Origin: Amphiura filiformis
Taxonomy: Eukaryota; Echinodermata; Ophiuroidea; Amphilepidida; Amphiuridae
Direction of reading: 5' to 3'
DNA: 64,000 nucleotides
Assembly: GCF_039555335.1 (NCBI RefSeq)
Contig: NC_092640.1
Location: forward strand, 33,535,887-33,599,886
Shown: piece after piece, positions 23,276-34,905 of the stretch
Layout: every line of letters starts with the position of its first letter
Position numbering within the stretch: position 1 is the stretch's first letter
The notes under the pieces: generated by a model
What the model was told of the DNA's origin: nothing
Databases searched by the model: none
Seen by the model: only the letters and a program-made list of their open reading frames with translations
Made by a program: the position numbers and the translations under genes

Positions 23276-24519
23276 CGACCAGCCTCAGCCTTGTAGTAAT
23301 GGCTGGCAAAAGGAAATGGGGAAATGGTGCTTTATTGATTTGATACCCTTATGTACATGTATGATGAGGCAAAATAAATTCACACCACAAACCAGGTTAT
23401 TGTTCAGGAAATTAATTCTTTATTTAATAAATATAAAGTTTGTCGTACAAAAAATTATTGATCAGGATAGACTTCTTTAGAAAATATACAGTTTGTTGTA
23501 CAAAAAATTAATCAGGATAGACTTTCCCAATAAATCAATCAATTTTAATCAAACAGCAATACTGTTTCAAAAAGGTGCCCGTTTTACCACTAAAAATTTT
23601 GATTAATCAATATCTGATCATGGAAGTAAGTACAGCTGCTTGGAAGTAAGTACTTCCATGATCTGATCAAATGAACAAGATACACCTTAGCTATATATCA
23701 TTCAATCTGATCCACTCAAACCTATTGTTGCAATTTTATTGACACAAACTTTTTGTAAATTTGGGCCCCCCCCCCCCCTTATAAATCATAACCCCCTAGG
23801 TTAACAGACTACATCACTAGTTCCTATTCTAGAAAAATATAGCCCTTTGTGCTAAATGACACATACCTAAATCCTAATCCTTTACTTAGTTCTAATGAAA
23901 GTCAAATTTTAATATTTTGGTCAATTTTTGGCAATAAGGGCCAAAATAATGCATGTTTATGGCATTTTTCATAGGCTGTGACAATCAAGCCCAAAGACTT
24001 GTACTAAGACTAATTGCATTCTTTTTTTTATAAAACAGATTTTCTGTTCTTTACCATAACCAAATAATCAACATTAACTTAAAATATTTTAATTATGAGC
24101 TCACTCTTAGTCTGTATTTTAAAAGATTTTGGATACTTAGACTCCACCATGTTTCAATTGGCAAAGATCTTGTCTTTAATTCAAAAAAATTAGTGTTGTA
24201 TTTTTCTGGAATCTGGAGTAATTGCAACAGAATCCAATCCATTTCACACGCATCCATCCCCTAAAAGCTAGCTCACATAAAAAAATTAAAAAGTCTATGA
24301 AATTCCCAAGTAGTGCCTACTTTGCATAAATCCAGTATGGTCACTTGTGCAGTGGTGAAATAAACTGAAATTTAAAGGTTTTTTGAGAGTTCTAGGTAAA
24401 ATGGTGGAAAGTCATATTGCACACATACGTGATAGACACGCATACACCCACCCCTACACAGACATGTCTGAAGTTTGTAACAAGAGCACCACTGGTGCTG
24501 TAGCTCATTTGTTATGGGT
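23276..24519. other. No gene; AT-rich with short repeats
   Basis: Nothing coding is seen. A short near-duplicate pair lies at about 23405-23530 (AAATATA(A/C)AGTTTGT then GTACAAAAAATTA). An inverted GATCATGGAAGTAAGTAC pair is at about 23618-23668. The words at 24219-24360 (CAACAGAATCCA, CATCCATC, CATAAATCCA) match the inverted-arm family at 20080-20640. Confidence 0.5.
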
Positions 24520-24980
24520 TATGGTCAGGAATACCATGCGTAGCTATGTATAGCCATGCATAGATATGTATCAGGGTTGTCACTACACTGGTCGGTGCCG
24601 GTCGGTAGTAACCAGCACTCAGGCAGACCAACCGGCACTCAAGGGAATATGAGGACTTGCCAATCGGCACTAAAGTAGAGAAATTGTACTTTTTACCCTA
24701 AAAACAGCTGGAAAGTGGCCTTGAGAGTATTTTGGACAAATATCATGGAAATTTAGCCGGCACTAAATTCAGTCTACGTGACAACCCTGATATGTATAGC
24801 CATGCATAGCTATGTATAGCCATGCATAGCTATGTATAGCCATGCATAGCTATGTATAGCCATGGATAGCTATGTATGGCCATGGATAGCTATGTATAGC
24901 CATGCATAGCTATGTATAGCCATATGTAACCATGTCATAGCCATGTATAGCCATATATAGCTATGTATAGCCATGTATAA
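24520..24980. repeat. TAGCCATGCATAGCTATGTA minisatellite, split by a MITE
   Basis: The main block (about 24797-24975) repeats a 20-bp unit, TAGCCATGCATAGCTATGTA. A small piece of the same array lies at about 24531-24571, upstream of the insertion at 24572-24789. Confidence 0.85.
24572..24789. mobile_element. hAT-like MITE, CAGGGTTGTCACTAC ends, TSD ATATGTAT
   Basis: CAGGGTTGTCACTAC on the left pairs with GTGACAACCCTG on the right. The 8-bp ATATGTAT flanks both sides (24564-24571 and 24790-24797). The target is the minisatellite, whose units contain similar words, so part of the TSD match could be chance, but all eight bases agree. Length 218 bp; no frame. Confidence 0.8.
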
Positions 24981-26157
24981 TGTATACAGGGCTACCAACT
25001 TTGTAAAACACATTTCAGTATTCTCAAACCTCAAAATCATCCTAGTGCTGTGATCAAGCACAAATCAGCATTTTGAAAATATACTTGCGGTTCTCAAGAT
25101 ATTTATTTATTCAAGGCATTTATTTATTTGTACCTTTTGCTTGTCGAGTATCCTTTGATTTTAATTTGTTTAATACAGTTTTGTTTGTATATTTAATGTC
25201 TTGGATGCACCATCGGATAGATGAGTGCCACTGATGTAAAAGCAATTTCCAAATAAAAACTTGAAACTTAAAAACTACAACACTTTCATGGTAAATGAAA
25301 TAAATAAATAAATAAAATTTTGCACACACATCTAATTTTCCTGACTTCATATTTCAAACAAGTGCTCCTTCAATCTTCAGAACAGGGAAAGGCCACTAGC
25401 CTAGTGTTTACCCCAGCACTTCCCTGTTCAGACTTTCTGTTTGTCTGTTTTGTAATGTCAGAGAGGGGTTGTCATGGTCCCATATACTGATATACTAGGC
25501 CAGTGCCAGTCAAAAGGACATTTCACCTTGAGTAAATGTTTACATAACTAATTGGGTCAAGATGTGTGATATAAAGTGTAATTGAGTGAGATGTTTGTTC
25601 ATAGTCAGGGTTGCCAATCAACAATTTGGTAGCCCAATTAGTTCTGATTTGGGAGAATTTGAGACACTATTTGCTCATGGCTCGTGCACATAAGGGCCTA
25701 TAGACAGCACAAGCCCGATTGGTGCTAAAAGCAACACTGAAAAGCAGACATTGTAGCCGCACTGAAACAGTAAAGTTCAACATCTCTTTTACAAATTCGC
25801 ACGATCAAGGAGTTTGTACAGTGTTTGTAATATGAAAAGCACCACAAACAGTCTGCATATGAGACTATTCCATGAAATTAGGTAAAACTTTTCGTAAGAA
25901 AATGCTCCAAAAATGATACTTTCCGTCCGAATTTTTTAGCTAAATAAGTAACAATCATGAACCATCATGCAAAGATCGCCGCCTCAAATTACCAGATCCA
26001 TTGCTCAAACGATGTAGCAAAAGAAAGAAAAAAACAGACAGGAAAATGGACCATGCCTAGAGTTCATTGTGCTAACACAATGAGCTAAAAATTAAATAAA
26101 TAGATACATCAAAGTAAAGATAGTTTGCATAGTTTTGTAACATAGATACTGGGCATG
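24981..26157. other. No gene recognised
   Basis: AT-rich sequence with an ATAAATAAATAAATAAA patch at about 25298. No reliable frame, exon or RNA gene. Confidence 0.5.
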
Positions 26158-26761
26158 TAAACTGGCCTCAAAAAGAAACTTATAATTTTTCACAAGGTCA
26201 TATCTTAAAATCCTCTCCATAAAAATGAACAAAAATTGCACACAGGATTACTTCAATACTCTACTCTAAACATATGTCAGTAACTAAACAGTTGTCCATT
26301 TGACACAACAGCAAAATACACTGACACGGAACAGCTTACTGGACCACATTCACAGCCCAACAGATTTCTTTTCCTGGGTTCCAATTATTCGCCTGTACAT
26401 GAACAAAAATTACACACAGGATTACTTCAATACTCTACTCTAAACACATGTCAGTAACCAAGCAGTTGGCCAACTGACACAACAGTAAAATGCACTGACA
26501 CGGAACAGCTTCGGGACCACATTCACAGGCGAATAATGTGAACCCAGCAAAAGAAATCTGCTGGGCTGTGAATGTGGTCCAGGAAGGTGTTCCATATCAG
26601 TGCATTTTGCTGTTGTGTCAGTTGGACAACTGCTTGGTTACTGACATGCTTAGAGTAGAGTATTGAAGTAATCCTGTGTAATTTTTTCAATTCAATTTAT
26701 AGACAGGATTTTAAGATTTGACCTTGTGAAAAATTATAAGTTTCTTTTTGAGGCCAGTTTA
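26158..26761. mobile_element. Palindromic MITE with an extra tandem copy of one arm
   Basis: The ends TAAACTGGCCTCAAAAAGAA and TTCTTTTTGAGGCCAGTTTA are perfect inverted repeats, continuing for about 43 bp. The left arm (26158-26390) and right arm (26545-26761) pair along most of their length. A second direct copy of the left inner arm (ACACAGGATTACTTCAATAC, then CACTGACACGGAACAGCTT) lies at about 26398-26530. About 604 bp in all. Confidence 0.8.
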
Positions 26762-27066
26762 GATAACATCACACAATAGGTCATGGTCCAACAGGCTTTC
26801 ACCTATTTGCCAGGTCACCCATGTAAGTTTTAGAGCCATGTGGAGCCAAAATTTGTCCTTTTCCTATTTTCCTGCTATAACTAAATAGGAAATACTAGGT
26901 CATGATGAGAGGAATACATTGGTATTTTTTTAAAACTATTGTATGACCAATATTGAAATGAAATTACACCCTCCTAATTTTTTGTGTGAGCTTTTGCAAG
27001 ATGTATACATGGGAAATTATACATATCAAGGGTTCAGAACCAGAAAACCGTGAATGTGTCCCATAA

Positions 27067-27397
27067 CAGTGGCGTAGATTTCTTTTTGACATGTGGGGTG
27101 GGGTGGAAAATTTGTCTTGAAGTATAGTGAATCCAGCAGTCCAGCACCTTTTGGCGACAAAAGAAGTTTATGGTACAAATCTTGCAGCGTGAAAATTTTT
27201 GGCATATTGAAGCTAAACTGGTGACATGTAGTATAAAAGTGGAATAAATGCACGCTTGAAAGCAGCATAAAAATTAGGAGTGCAGTTGAGGTTAAACTGA
27301 CCAAATATGAGGTTAATTAACTCTCAGAAGTAGGCCTACTTTACCTTTCTCATGGGGGCAAGGGTTCAAATCCCCCACCCCCCTAGTTATGCCACTG
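27067..27397. mobile_element. CAGTGGCGTAGA-type MITE
   Basis: CAGTGGCGTAGATTTCTTTT opens it, and CCCCCCTAGTTATGCCACTG closes it in opposite sense. G-rich then C-rich sequence lies just inside the ends. A TSD is not clear. Ends of this type are common in hAT-like MITEs. Confidence 0.55.
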
Positions 27398-28646
27398 ATC
27401 TTCTAGTGTTCTGGTGACTTGTGCTCATTTTGTGGAAGCAGGTGACTGTGGGTTAAGGCTTTCTGGCTCTCAAAATATGTCCTTTACCCAAGGCAGTCGG
27501 TGCCCCAGCCCTGCCTCTACATTATATAAAATTATCTATCTATGTTTGTGTGTTTTCTTCACTTTTGAGAAATTGCCTTGGTGCCCTTCTCAAATTTTAA
27601 ACAGTTCCCATGATGCCCTCTTGAAATATTACAAAGTGCTGTGCTGCCTTGCCTTTTCAGTGAACATCTAAGGCAATTATCAACTTGCCCTAAAAAGTTG
27701 CTGTGCTCCTTCAGATCCTTAATTTGAGGGCTTAGGGCTGATAGCAATGTCTCAGTTCCTGGGGGCGGGGTAGTTCAATTGGTTATTACTATGGAGGGTC
27801 AGTCACATCAGCGAACTGGACCAGGTCCCACCCGGCACCAGGTCTACTTCATCAGCATCAGAAGCTTCCACGTCATTGATGGCCGACATAATCATAAGGT
27901 CCTGCATTTTAAGTCATCCTGGCTGATGTTGAAAAGTATGCAGCAAACAACAATGTATCACATGCACTCTCTAATACCACAAGCAGGGAAATTTTCTCTT
28001 GAGCTGATCAATCAGAACTCAGGTGGATATCCATGGTGGATCTATGACTCTGAAAAACAGTGAGAGAGAGAAAGAGAGAGGGGGAATTATAACCTATTTA
28101 CAAAAGGTGTTGAAATTGTCAGTATAACATTGGCACACACCATAAACAAGTTGACCAAGTACTGCATTTTTTGATTCACATCAAGCTTCTCAAAATAGGT
28201 CACTGAAGTACCATTGAGGCCTATTGACCTGCACCTATTGTAACACATGGAAAGTGAAACATCCTAGATTTATTCATTAAATTGTTAAATCCTATTTTGA
28301 ATTGTATGAAAACAAACATTTTGATACACCTTTTGTCAAAATCAGAGCACTCTGATATTTTTGACCCCTTGGACCATAAATGTGACCTTTGACTTTCTCT
28401 GCTATAACCTAGGAAGGGTACATCCTGTCAAACTAATAACTACTAGTATACATCATCAGATCGAGCACGAAAGAGCTTGGAAGTTGGAAGTAGTACTACT
28501 GTCGCCGTAAAAAGCGGTCGAATATTTTTTAATTTGCTTGCAATGCAAGGATAAGAATAAACAAAAAGTCATTAAATAAAAACATATATCATAGGCGATT
28601 AGGCGTAGATCCCCATTCTGGGATTACCCAAATTAAAAAAAAAAGT
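27398..28646. other. No gene; weak tRNA-like head and GA microsatellite
   Basis: At 27768-27790 the string GGTAGTTCAATTGGTTA looks like a tRNA D-arm/box A, but no box B follows at a proper distance. A GAGA microsatellite is at about 28060-28083. Words at 28130-28440 resemble the inverted-arm repeat family (GACCATAAATGTGACCTTTG, CTGCTATAACC). Confidence 0.4.
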
Positions 28647-28911
28647 TATTTATTTTTTTTTCGGGTTTGTAGTGGCCCTGGACCTAGAGCTAAATGCTAA
28701 GGATAATTCATTGTTGACTTATTCATTCATTGAATTAGTATCAATTTTGAAATTATTAATAGAGTATGACATATGAGTACAAATTTATTCAAATGACATA
28801 GGTCTACATTTTTTTAAAATAAGTCAGCCATGAAAATTGAATGATCCTAGCATTTAATTAGCTCTAGGTCCAGGGACACTACAAAGCCGAAAAAATAAAT
28901 ACCGGTAACTT
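28647..28911. mobile_element. Hairpin MITE with GTAGTGGCCCTGGACCTAGAG arm
   Basis: The left arm GTAGTGGCCCTGGACCTAGA pairs with the right arm TCTAGGTCCAGGGACACTAC. The stem runs through TTTATTTTTT/AAAAAATAAA on the outside and AGCATTTA/TAAATGCT-like words inside. About 265 bp. Confidence 0.65.
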
Positions 28912-29222
28912 AAAAAAATATGTTTGATACGGGTACCAGGTTACACGCCGAAATTCACCTCGGGTACCCGAATACGTCATTACCCGATAGGTCACAGCCT
29001 TAAATTTCATTGTATTTGGTTTATTTTAAGGAGATAAGATTCATTCATTCATTCCGTTTACTGTTCAAATGAGTGATGACACATCATACAGTGCTACAGA
29101 CAAACTTGAGCAGAAAATATGCCACTGTCATGCTTGTCTTCACAACCCCCCCCCAAAAAAAAAAAAACATAAATATAAATTACCTGTTGCATGTATTCTT
29201 TCTCTGCTTCTGTTTTGAACAG

Positions 29223-29460
29223 AAGTCATCATCCATGATTTAAAGTATAGCAAGAAGTCCCTGCAGATGTTCATTCTCAACAGCTCAACTGAGATACAAT
29301 GTACTGTCATCATGCTGGTTCTGGTCACAGTGACCATGATTATGCCTGTCGTTGATGATACTGTTACCTGTATTCATGAAATTTACAGGAAATTGAATAT
29401 TAAATACATGATGGAAGTACACTCTGCACTGAATCCCTTTCAACAAAGAAAACAAGCTAA
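29223..29460 (+). other. Candidate coding exon, interrupted by a MITE
   Basis: A pyrimidine-rich tract (TTCTTTCTCTGCTTCTG) ends in AACAG at 29222. From 29225 one frame stays open for about 78 codons (contains SLQMFILNSSTEIQC and DDTVTCIHEIYRKLNI) up to the element at 29461, and a little into it. I do not recognise the peptide and cannot exclude a chance frame. Confidence 0.2.
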
Positions 29461-29747
29461 GGCACTGTTCACAAACACTTGTAAGGGGGGCCTGATGCAA
29501 AAAAGGGGAGCCTGAAAATTTTTACCCTCCTAAGCGGGGCCCTGAAAAAAATTATCACAAATTTTCCTGGAAAATATTTAGTTTATATGCTTTTCTATGG
29601 GGTTGACCCATAATTTTCATGTCAAAATTAAGGGGGGGGGGGCCTGAAATTTTTGAGGTCTGTAAAGGGGGGGGGGGGGCCAAAAAATTTTTATGATGAC
29701 ATTTTTTTTCATCAGGCCCCCCCCTACAAGTTTTTGTGAACGGTCCC
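29461..29747. mobile_element. TAA-flanked C/G-rich foldback MITE
   Basis: GGCACTGTTCACAAACACTT on the left and AAGTTTTTGTGAACGGTCCC on the right are inverted, each followed by a G-run or C-run and CCTGATG/CATCAGG. TAA stands on both sides (29458-29460, 29748-29750). Inside are GGGGGCCTGAAAATTTTT-type units. The ends are close to those of 46093-46902 (GGGAACGTTCATAAATACTT). Confidence 0.8.
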
Positions 29748-29750
29748 TAA

Positions 29751-31024
29751 AGATCGTCCAATTCACAAGATTTTTATCCCACGAAAAATACTGTGCAAAT
29801 GTTGCTATTCGAGCCCGTAAGTGCATGAACTTACTTATTATTTTACACCCTGTATCACCACTTTAGTTATTCATTGCATAGCTAACTAACTATACAATTT
29901 ATTAAAGCTCATAGTGTAACCTGCAACAAAATTAGATTTCTTTTGAGTTGTTTCATTCATACAAGTACTAAATAGCAAATGCAATAAATTATCAAGTAAA
30001 ACCAGGTTTTTTCATGATATCACACTATATTTTTTCTTACACACCCTGAATACCAACTTCCATTTTGCACAGTTGCATTGCTTGGAACATAAGCTTTCCA
30101 AATATGTATACTTTTGCTGTAATTGGGTCTATAGTTTTAAAGATTTCAATAACTTTTTCTAATGAAATGAAACAAAAATAGAAGTAGGAGTATCAAAATT
30201 TACTTTAGTGAGGCCAAAGTAAATTGTTTGGTTGCCCTTTTTTATGTTTTTTTTGAAAATTTAGCATTTTTTGGTGCAAATTTCTCGAAGTTGGTCAAAA
30301 TTTAAAAAAAATTAAAAAGCGGCTCCTAGATATTTTTATCTAGTTTTTAAAATTAATTTAAAAAAATTGTTGCCCAAGAATTTTTTTATTACGTTGAAAC
30401 GAAAAAGGAGTGGACCAAAAACCGTTATTTTTGGGATTTTGGGCCAAAAATGGCATTTTGGCCCAAATTTGACCTTACGGATAAACTTATCAAGTCTTGG
30501 CCATTCTAAATATGTATACTTTTATATACGTCAGACCAACAATTTAGCAGTTATGAGACCAACCTTAAGGGAAAAAATTGTGTGTTTTTGGACTGAATTT
30601 AAATGTAAATACTTCGTGTTTTTTTATCAAATATTGCATTTAAAGGCTTAATGTACAATTTCCTTCAAATTTAAAATTTGTCATTATATACTCAAAATGC
30701 TGAAATAATACTAGTCATAATCATCGGAAATGGTTTCTGTCCATTTTGAGCTGAAATAACGAGGTAAAGTGAAAGAAACACTGCTTGTTATTTTGGCTGT
30801 TTAACAAGCAGTTCTATGGGAGGACATAAAGTCATAATTTCTTGAATTATGACTTTATGTCAAACTTTACTCTGTTTACCTACAAACACAACAAATTTGG
30901 CTGATTCCATTTAGGTGCAAGTTGTGACATGTGTAAACATTACAAATATGCCAAAAAATCAGGTTTGAAAAAAAATTAACCAAATTCATAAAATATAAGA
31001 TCGTACATATAGTTTCATCATTTC
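29751..31024. other. No gene; AT-rich
   Basis: A/T-rich sequence without supported exons. The words at 30728-30775 (CCATTTTGAGCTGAAATAACG, GAGGTAAAG) belong to a dispersed repeat also seen at 33000, 38090 and 62825. Confidence 0.5.
30781..30861. repeat. Two adjacent perfect hairpins
   Basis: Hairpin 1: CTGCTTGTTA (30781-30790) pairs with TAACAAGCAG (30802-30811). Hairpin 2: GACATAAAGTCATAATT (30823-30839) pairs with AATTATGACTTTATGTC (30845-30861), a perfect 17-bp stem with a 5-nt loop. They may be the core of a small foldback repeat. No RNA gene family is recognised. Confidence 0.7.
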
Positions 31025-32575
31025 AATTTTATTCATAATACACATAAAACAGATATATTGAAAAGAATACATTTAAGGCCAGACAGGAGGGTTGAGAAGG
31101 TACGTGACCAGGCTCAAACATCCGCAGGCATATTAAACAACAGGACAATACAACACATAAATGCAGTTTATAAAGGAATACATCAATAATATTATATTAT
31201 AAATTAGAAGTAATATTGCATAAAAATGTTGACAGGGACCCGCCCAAACAATTGCACAAAACGATAAAATATGGTCTAAAAGACGGCATTATGATTTAAA
31301 TCGACCAGTCATGGTCATATTTTGAATAAAAAATTGAGTAAGAACATAGGATTGCACGTTGACTGAGTGATTTTGAACATTTATCAAAGACCCGTTTCAT
31401 TGGTTTTTGGCTTTTTGAAACTAAGGGGTAAATGCATCAGGTTACACTTGTTGGAGCTTGTGATGAGGCCTCTACTGCCTAATTCAATACAAAATAACTT
31501 TGCGTCATAACCCTGTTCTTGCAAATCAGCGATTAAACCGGCATATTTATTTTGTTTGTAGTCATGGGTTTTGTGGATGTTCTGCTCGAAAGGAATGCTG
31601 AGCTCAATAACGATGATGGATTTAGCGCTTTCGTTAACGAGAACCAGATCTGGTCTTTGCTGCGTGGGAAGAATATCAGGAGGGATTGTGGTACCAGCGA
31701 TTTTAGTGGCACCATCTAAGTCGCAGTAGAATTTCCAGGACTGGTCACTGATATCTTTGAGAGTATCCATGATTATGCGGAGAACAGAGTTATGACGCCA
31801 AGTATACCGACCTTGATCAAGCATGATTTTACAGTGATTAAGGACATGATGGAGGGTCTCGTGATGACCACATAAGTTACATTTGGTGTTTAACTTTTTT
31901 CCCCAGCGACTCAGATTATTTTTAGTGGGAAGGGTGTCAAGGAAAGCATTCAACATAAATTTCATGATGCCTTTAGGAAGATTGAAAATAAAAGATTTCC
32001 AAAGATAATCAGATTTTTCTGAGAGTGCAATCTGAAACATGTCGCCCTGGACCACAAGATTTTTAAATGGTTAACCCAGCTCTCAGTGACCTCGTCCTTG
32101 ATGGATTTTGTCAAGTCAGTCTTCAGCTTCTTGTATGGCACATTGCTGTCCGAATTATCAACATGATCAATAGCGTTTTGACAATAAGTTGTGATGGAAA
32201 AATTTTTAGCCCACTTTTTCTCCCTTTCAAGGCGGGAGTCAAGAGCAACATTGACCTTGGAGTCGGCTTTTGTTCTTGAAGACAAATGAGCTGAAACATG
32301 ACATTCAAGGTAAAGTTGATACACTGACTTGATATCCATCAGGTGGGGAATATGAATAACCTCGGTGGCAGCGGGTCTGGCAAGACCACACCAGTTTTTA
32401 ATGTACTTATGAACAACTGAATCGAGAGCAAGGAGATGTGTTTTAGTCAAGTCATGGACGGTGAGAATGAAGCGGCAAGAGGGAAGGAGGTAATTTTTAT
32501 AGATCTTCACCTTATATTCACCTCTGACAAGAAGGTTGTCAATACGATCGAGCCGGGTACGAAAACTTTAATAGA
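31025..32575 (-). mobile_element. LINE C, 5'-truncated, RLE-type non-LTR retrotransposon
   Basis: A minus-strand 3' fragment holding the RT thumb, a Cys/His motif, a PD-(D/E)XK-type nuclease and a 3' UTR that ends near 31025 with AATAAAA. Upstream of about 32575 the coding match stops, consistent with 5' truncation. Elements with a C-terminal restriction-like endonuclease include the R2, R4, NeSL and Hero groups. Which one applies needs a search. Confidence 0.8.
31384..32570 (-). pseudogene. LINE C ORF, RT thumb + CCHC-like motif + restriction-like endonuclease, frameshifted
   Basis: Reading on the minus strand, the first part (32570 to about 32065) has RLDRIDNLLVRGEYK, then YKNYLLPSCRFILTVHDLT and HKYIKNWCGLARPA, the usual thumb region. 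A frameshift near 32055-32065 leads to the second part. That part has FMLNAFLDTLPTKNNLSRWG, the motif CNLCGHHETLHHVLNHC (CxxC...H...H...C), and the nuclease core RPDLVLVN...IIVIELSIPFE. The Asp and Glu of that core fit a PD-(D/E)XK fold. The frame ends at TGA/TAA near 31384. The catalytic RT motifs are missing because of 5' truncation, so the copy is dead. Confidence 0.8.
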
Positions 32576-32639
32576 TAAAATGAGTGAATAACAATTATAA
32601 AATGTCCTTAGTCCAAATTTAAGGTTGCTTCTAAAAGAG

Positions 32640-34450
32640 TGATTGAACAAAATGTATATAGGGGCAAGGACTACACCTAGGCTACTGTACTGAAAATTAA
32701 GCAAGTCAAAGCAAGTAGTTATTGATTTATTGATCAAATATTGGTTTTCTCTCATTTTTGACTGTAACTCCACAACTGTTGTCTGTGCTGAAATAAAATT
32801 TCCATTGCATTAGTTGTAGTCCTTGCCCCTATAATATACATATCTTACTTGTCCCCAATGTGCTATAATTTTTGAGAAAAATGCAAAAATAGGCACAAAA
32901 TTGGGCAGGGTGTAGTACCCCTTAAAGCAATGTGTGATTTGCATCAAAAATAGATTCCTATATATCTAAATGTCAGTTTTCATTGAATAGCTACTGATCA
33001 CATTGACCCCTTTTAATTTCGAGCCAAACAAATGAGGTAAAACGGAGAGAGCGCAAATGAGGTAAAACAGAGAAAGCGCCTATCGGGAGATTTGCAGCGA
33101 GTGATATTTAGTGTCTATGGCGAGTGGAAAATCGCTCACTAGAAATCGAGTTTGGGCAAGCGGTGGCGAGCGAGAGCGATCGCTTGCCTCAAACGGCAAG
33201 ACCTGAATAGCGATATACACACAGTTTATGCGTCAAGTTAACGTACAGCGCCTACAATAATGTATAATCTTGCCAATCGTATTATTTATATCATTATTGA
33301 TGGAGCTACACGCAGCTGATGGGATGTACAAACAAGACATTCTACCAAGGTATATGCATACAGTTTATACAATGATTCAATATACACACGCAGGAGACAT
33401 GAAAATATAGGGGCAAGGACTACACCTACTGTACTGAAAATTAAGCAAGTCAAAGCAAGTAGTTATTGATTTATTGATCAAATATTGGTTTTCCTCATTT
33501 TGACTGTAACTCCACAACTGTTGTCTGTGCTGAAATAAAATTTCCATTGCAGTAGTTGTAGTCCTTGCCCCTATAATATACATATCTTACTTGTCCCCAA
33601 TGTGCTATAATTTTTGAGAAAAATGCAAAAATAGGCACAAAATTGGGCAGGGTGTAGTACCCCTTAAAGCAATGTGTGATTTGCATCAAAAATAGATTCC
33701 TATATATCTAAATGTCAGTTTTCATTGAATAGCTACTGATCACATTGACCCCTTTTAATGTCGAGCGAAACAAATGAGGTAAAACGGAGAGAGCGCAAAT
33801 GAGGTAAAACAGAGAAAGCGCCTATCGGGAGCTTCACACAGCTAATGGGATTCAAACAAGACGTATTAAAGACAAATAGCAGGCCGTGCCGTTTAGATTT
33901 TAAAGGCGAGTGGTTAATCACTCGCTAGCACGAAGCGAGGCGAGTGGTCGAATTTTCACAAATACCACTTGGGTATAATAATAAAATAGAGCTTCGGTCA
34001 TAATACGGTATTTATGTATTTATGTTGAAATGCGCGCGAAGCGGGCTAAAATTTGTGACTTTTTCCGCTTTGAGAGGGCAGACTCGATTTAATGCTGAAA
34101 TGGCTGATTCAATGGCTGATTTTGAGAGATTTGCAGCGAGTGATATTTAGTGTCTATGGCGAGTGGAAAATCGCTCACTAGAAATCGAGTTTAGGCGGCG
34201 GTGGCGAAGCGAGAGCGATCGCTCGCCTCAAACGGCAAGGCCTGAATAGCGATATACACAGTTTATGCGTCAAGTTGACGTACAGCGCCTACAATAATGT
34301 ATAATCTTGCCAATCGTATTATTTATATCATTATTGATGGAGCTACACGCAGCTGATGGGATGTACAAACAAGATGTTCTTCCAAGGTATATATGCATAC
34401 AGTTTATACAGTACGTCATTCGATGATTCAATATACACACGCAGGAGACG
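32640..34450. repeat. Local duplication, pattern A-B-A'-C-B'
   Basis: Block A (about 32645-33075), which carries a truncated TTAA-type MITE, is repeated as A' (about 33405-33828). Block B (about 33076-33395; GCAGCGAGTGATATTTAGTG, then ATCGCTCACTAGAAATCGAG) is repeated as B' (about 34125-34450). The copies look near-identical by eye with small indels. C (33829-34124) is unique here. Both MITE copies end GTGTAGTACCCCTTAA and lack the same left end, so they were copied as part of the block. Confidence 0.8.
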
Positions 34451-34663
34451 TATTTATTCAGTACTCGATCGATGAGCTCAGAATAAAACCGGGGTGACCC
34501 GGTTTAAATAAATGATAAATTTCAATGTAATTAAAAGCACTCAAGTTCAGGCTTTATAGTCGTTCACAGGGCATGTACACCAATGGCCATTACAATGGTG
34601 CAAAAAGTAGAAATTAAAAAAAAATTGAGGGCGTTGCTGTGGAGCAAATCTCACATTATGGCT

Positions 34664-34905
34664 TTTAATACAGGTTGTAGTGTAGTTGTTTGCTTGATTC
34701 TTTGGAGTCTTGTATGGTGGTGATGTGGTAGGGTAGTTTGTTCCAATCTTGAACTGTTCTTGGCCAGAACGAATAATTATAGCAATCCTTGTTTATCAAC
34801 CGGCAGGGGCAGGAGACCCTCTTAGCCTTGTGGAGGATGGTTAACCCACTGAACCTATTGGCTGTTCTACAATCTTTCAAAGAACACCAATCCTGAATCC
34901 TAGAT
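34664..34905 (-). pseudogene. LINE 3'-end fragment (RT C-terminus)
   Basis: A short minus-strand frame contains YNYSFWPRTVQDWNKLP, the familiar C-terminal signature of CR1/Jockey-type ORF2 proteins (YSFFPRTIRDWN-type). Nothing of the RT core precedes it, so it is a short truncated relic. It ends at a stop near 34665. Confidence 0.6.

Noticed and set aside
27765-27800. tRNA gene suggested by GTAGTTCAATTGGTTA
   Set aside because: No box B or T-arm at a suitable distance and no acceptor pairing; at most a SINE head fragment.
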